Positions 13,819-13,822 of a stretch of DNA of 13,822 nt are shown in pieces (within the stretch, counting starts at the first letter, position 1; every line of letters begins with the position of its first letter). The notes below the pieces were generated by a model. That model saw only the letters and a program-made list of their open reading frames with translations, was not told where the DNA came from and made no database searches. Source of the stretch: an uncultured bacterium (GTDB lineage: Bacteria; Cyanobacteriota; Vampirovibrionia; Gastranaerophilales; Gastranaerophilaceae); NCBI GenBank assembly GCA_902782905.1, contig CACZPB010000184.1:1-13822 (forward strand), read 5' to 3'. The position numbers were made by a program, and so were the translations under genes.

Positions 13819-13822
13819 CAAA

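Overview
The window is AT-rich bacterial DNA using ordinary stop codons (TAA, TAG and TGA all end genes). The protein sequences point to the Cyanobacteriota, most likely a non-photosynthetic, low-GC member of the Vampirovibrionia/Melainabacteria such as Gastranaerophilales. Release factor 1 carries long stretches that I recall as typical of cyanobacterial RF1 (around LLLPRDP and TEERSQLQNKERAMQILR). PlsY has the cyanobacterial-looking motifs GSGSTGATN and GHSKS...GGKSVA in place of the commoner GSGN and GGKGVAT. This assignment is from memory of the families, not from a search.

Layout. Positions 1-1540 (minus strand) hold most of an FtsI-type penicillin-binding protein, cut by the left edge. 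A 317-base divergent intergenic region follows, with a consensus promoter driving an 88-residue protein of unknown function (1867-2133, plus strand) that ends in a clear intrinsic terminator. Next comes a tight plus-strand translation operon, prfA-ylxR-infB (2266-6123). It is unusual because RF1 takes the place normally held by nusA, and rbfA does not follow. A convergent pair of hairpin arms (6157-6186) separates infB from a small HTH-like gene (minus strand, 6198-6404). That gene is divergent from a 68-residue helical protein (plus strand, 6535-6741); the two look like a small regulatory or accessory pair. A full-length ComEC DNA-uptake channel follows (6833-9250). It overlaps, stop codon to stop codon, with rsmG (minus strand, 9247-9849), which is co-transcribed behind a 749-residue P-loop/TPR protein (minus strand, 9842-12091). 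plsY (12164-12772) is divergent from that operon and convergent with a TrmB-like transcriptional regulator (minus strand, 12829-13653). The window ends in a 52-base imperfect palindrome that looks like an interspersed repeat.

The most interesting signal lies in gene starts. Four genes (ftsI, comEC, the P-loop/TPR gene and the trmB-like gene) have no Shine-Dalgarno sequence, and each has a good -10 hexamer exactly six bases before its ATG (TATCAT, TAAAAT, TAAAAT, TACAAT). Three of these have an extended TGn element, and ftsI and the TPR gene also have a matching -35 at 17-base spacing. Transcription would then begin at, or within a base of, the start codon, so these look like leaderless mRNAs. 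The other genes that head transcripts here have normal SD sequences and, mostly, longer leaders, so two modes of initiation appear to coexist.

Most of the window is housekeeping: cell-wall synthesis, translation termination and initiation, 16S rRNA methylation, phospholipid synthesis and DNA uptake. The uncharacterised items are the 88-residue protein, the HTH/68-residue pair, the P-loop/TPR protein and the TrmB-like regulator. No RNA gene, CRISPR array, insertion sequence or prophage is visible.
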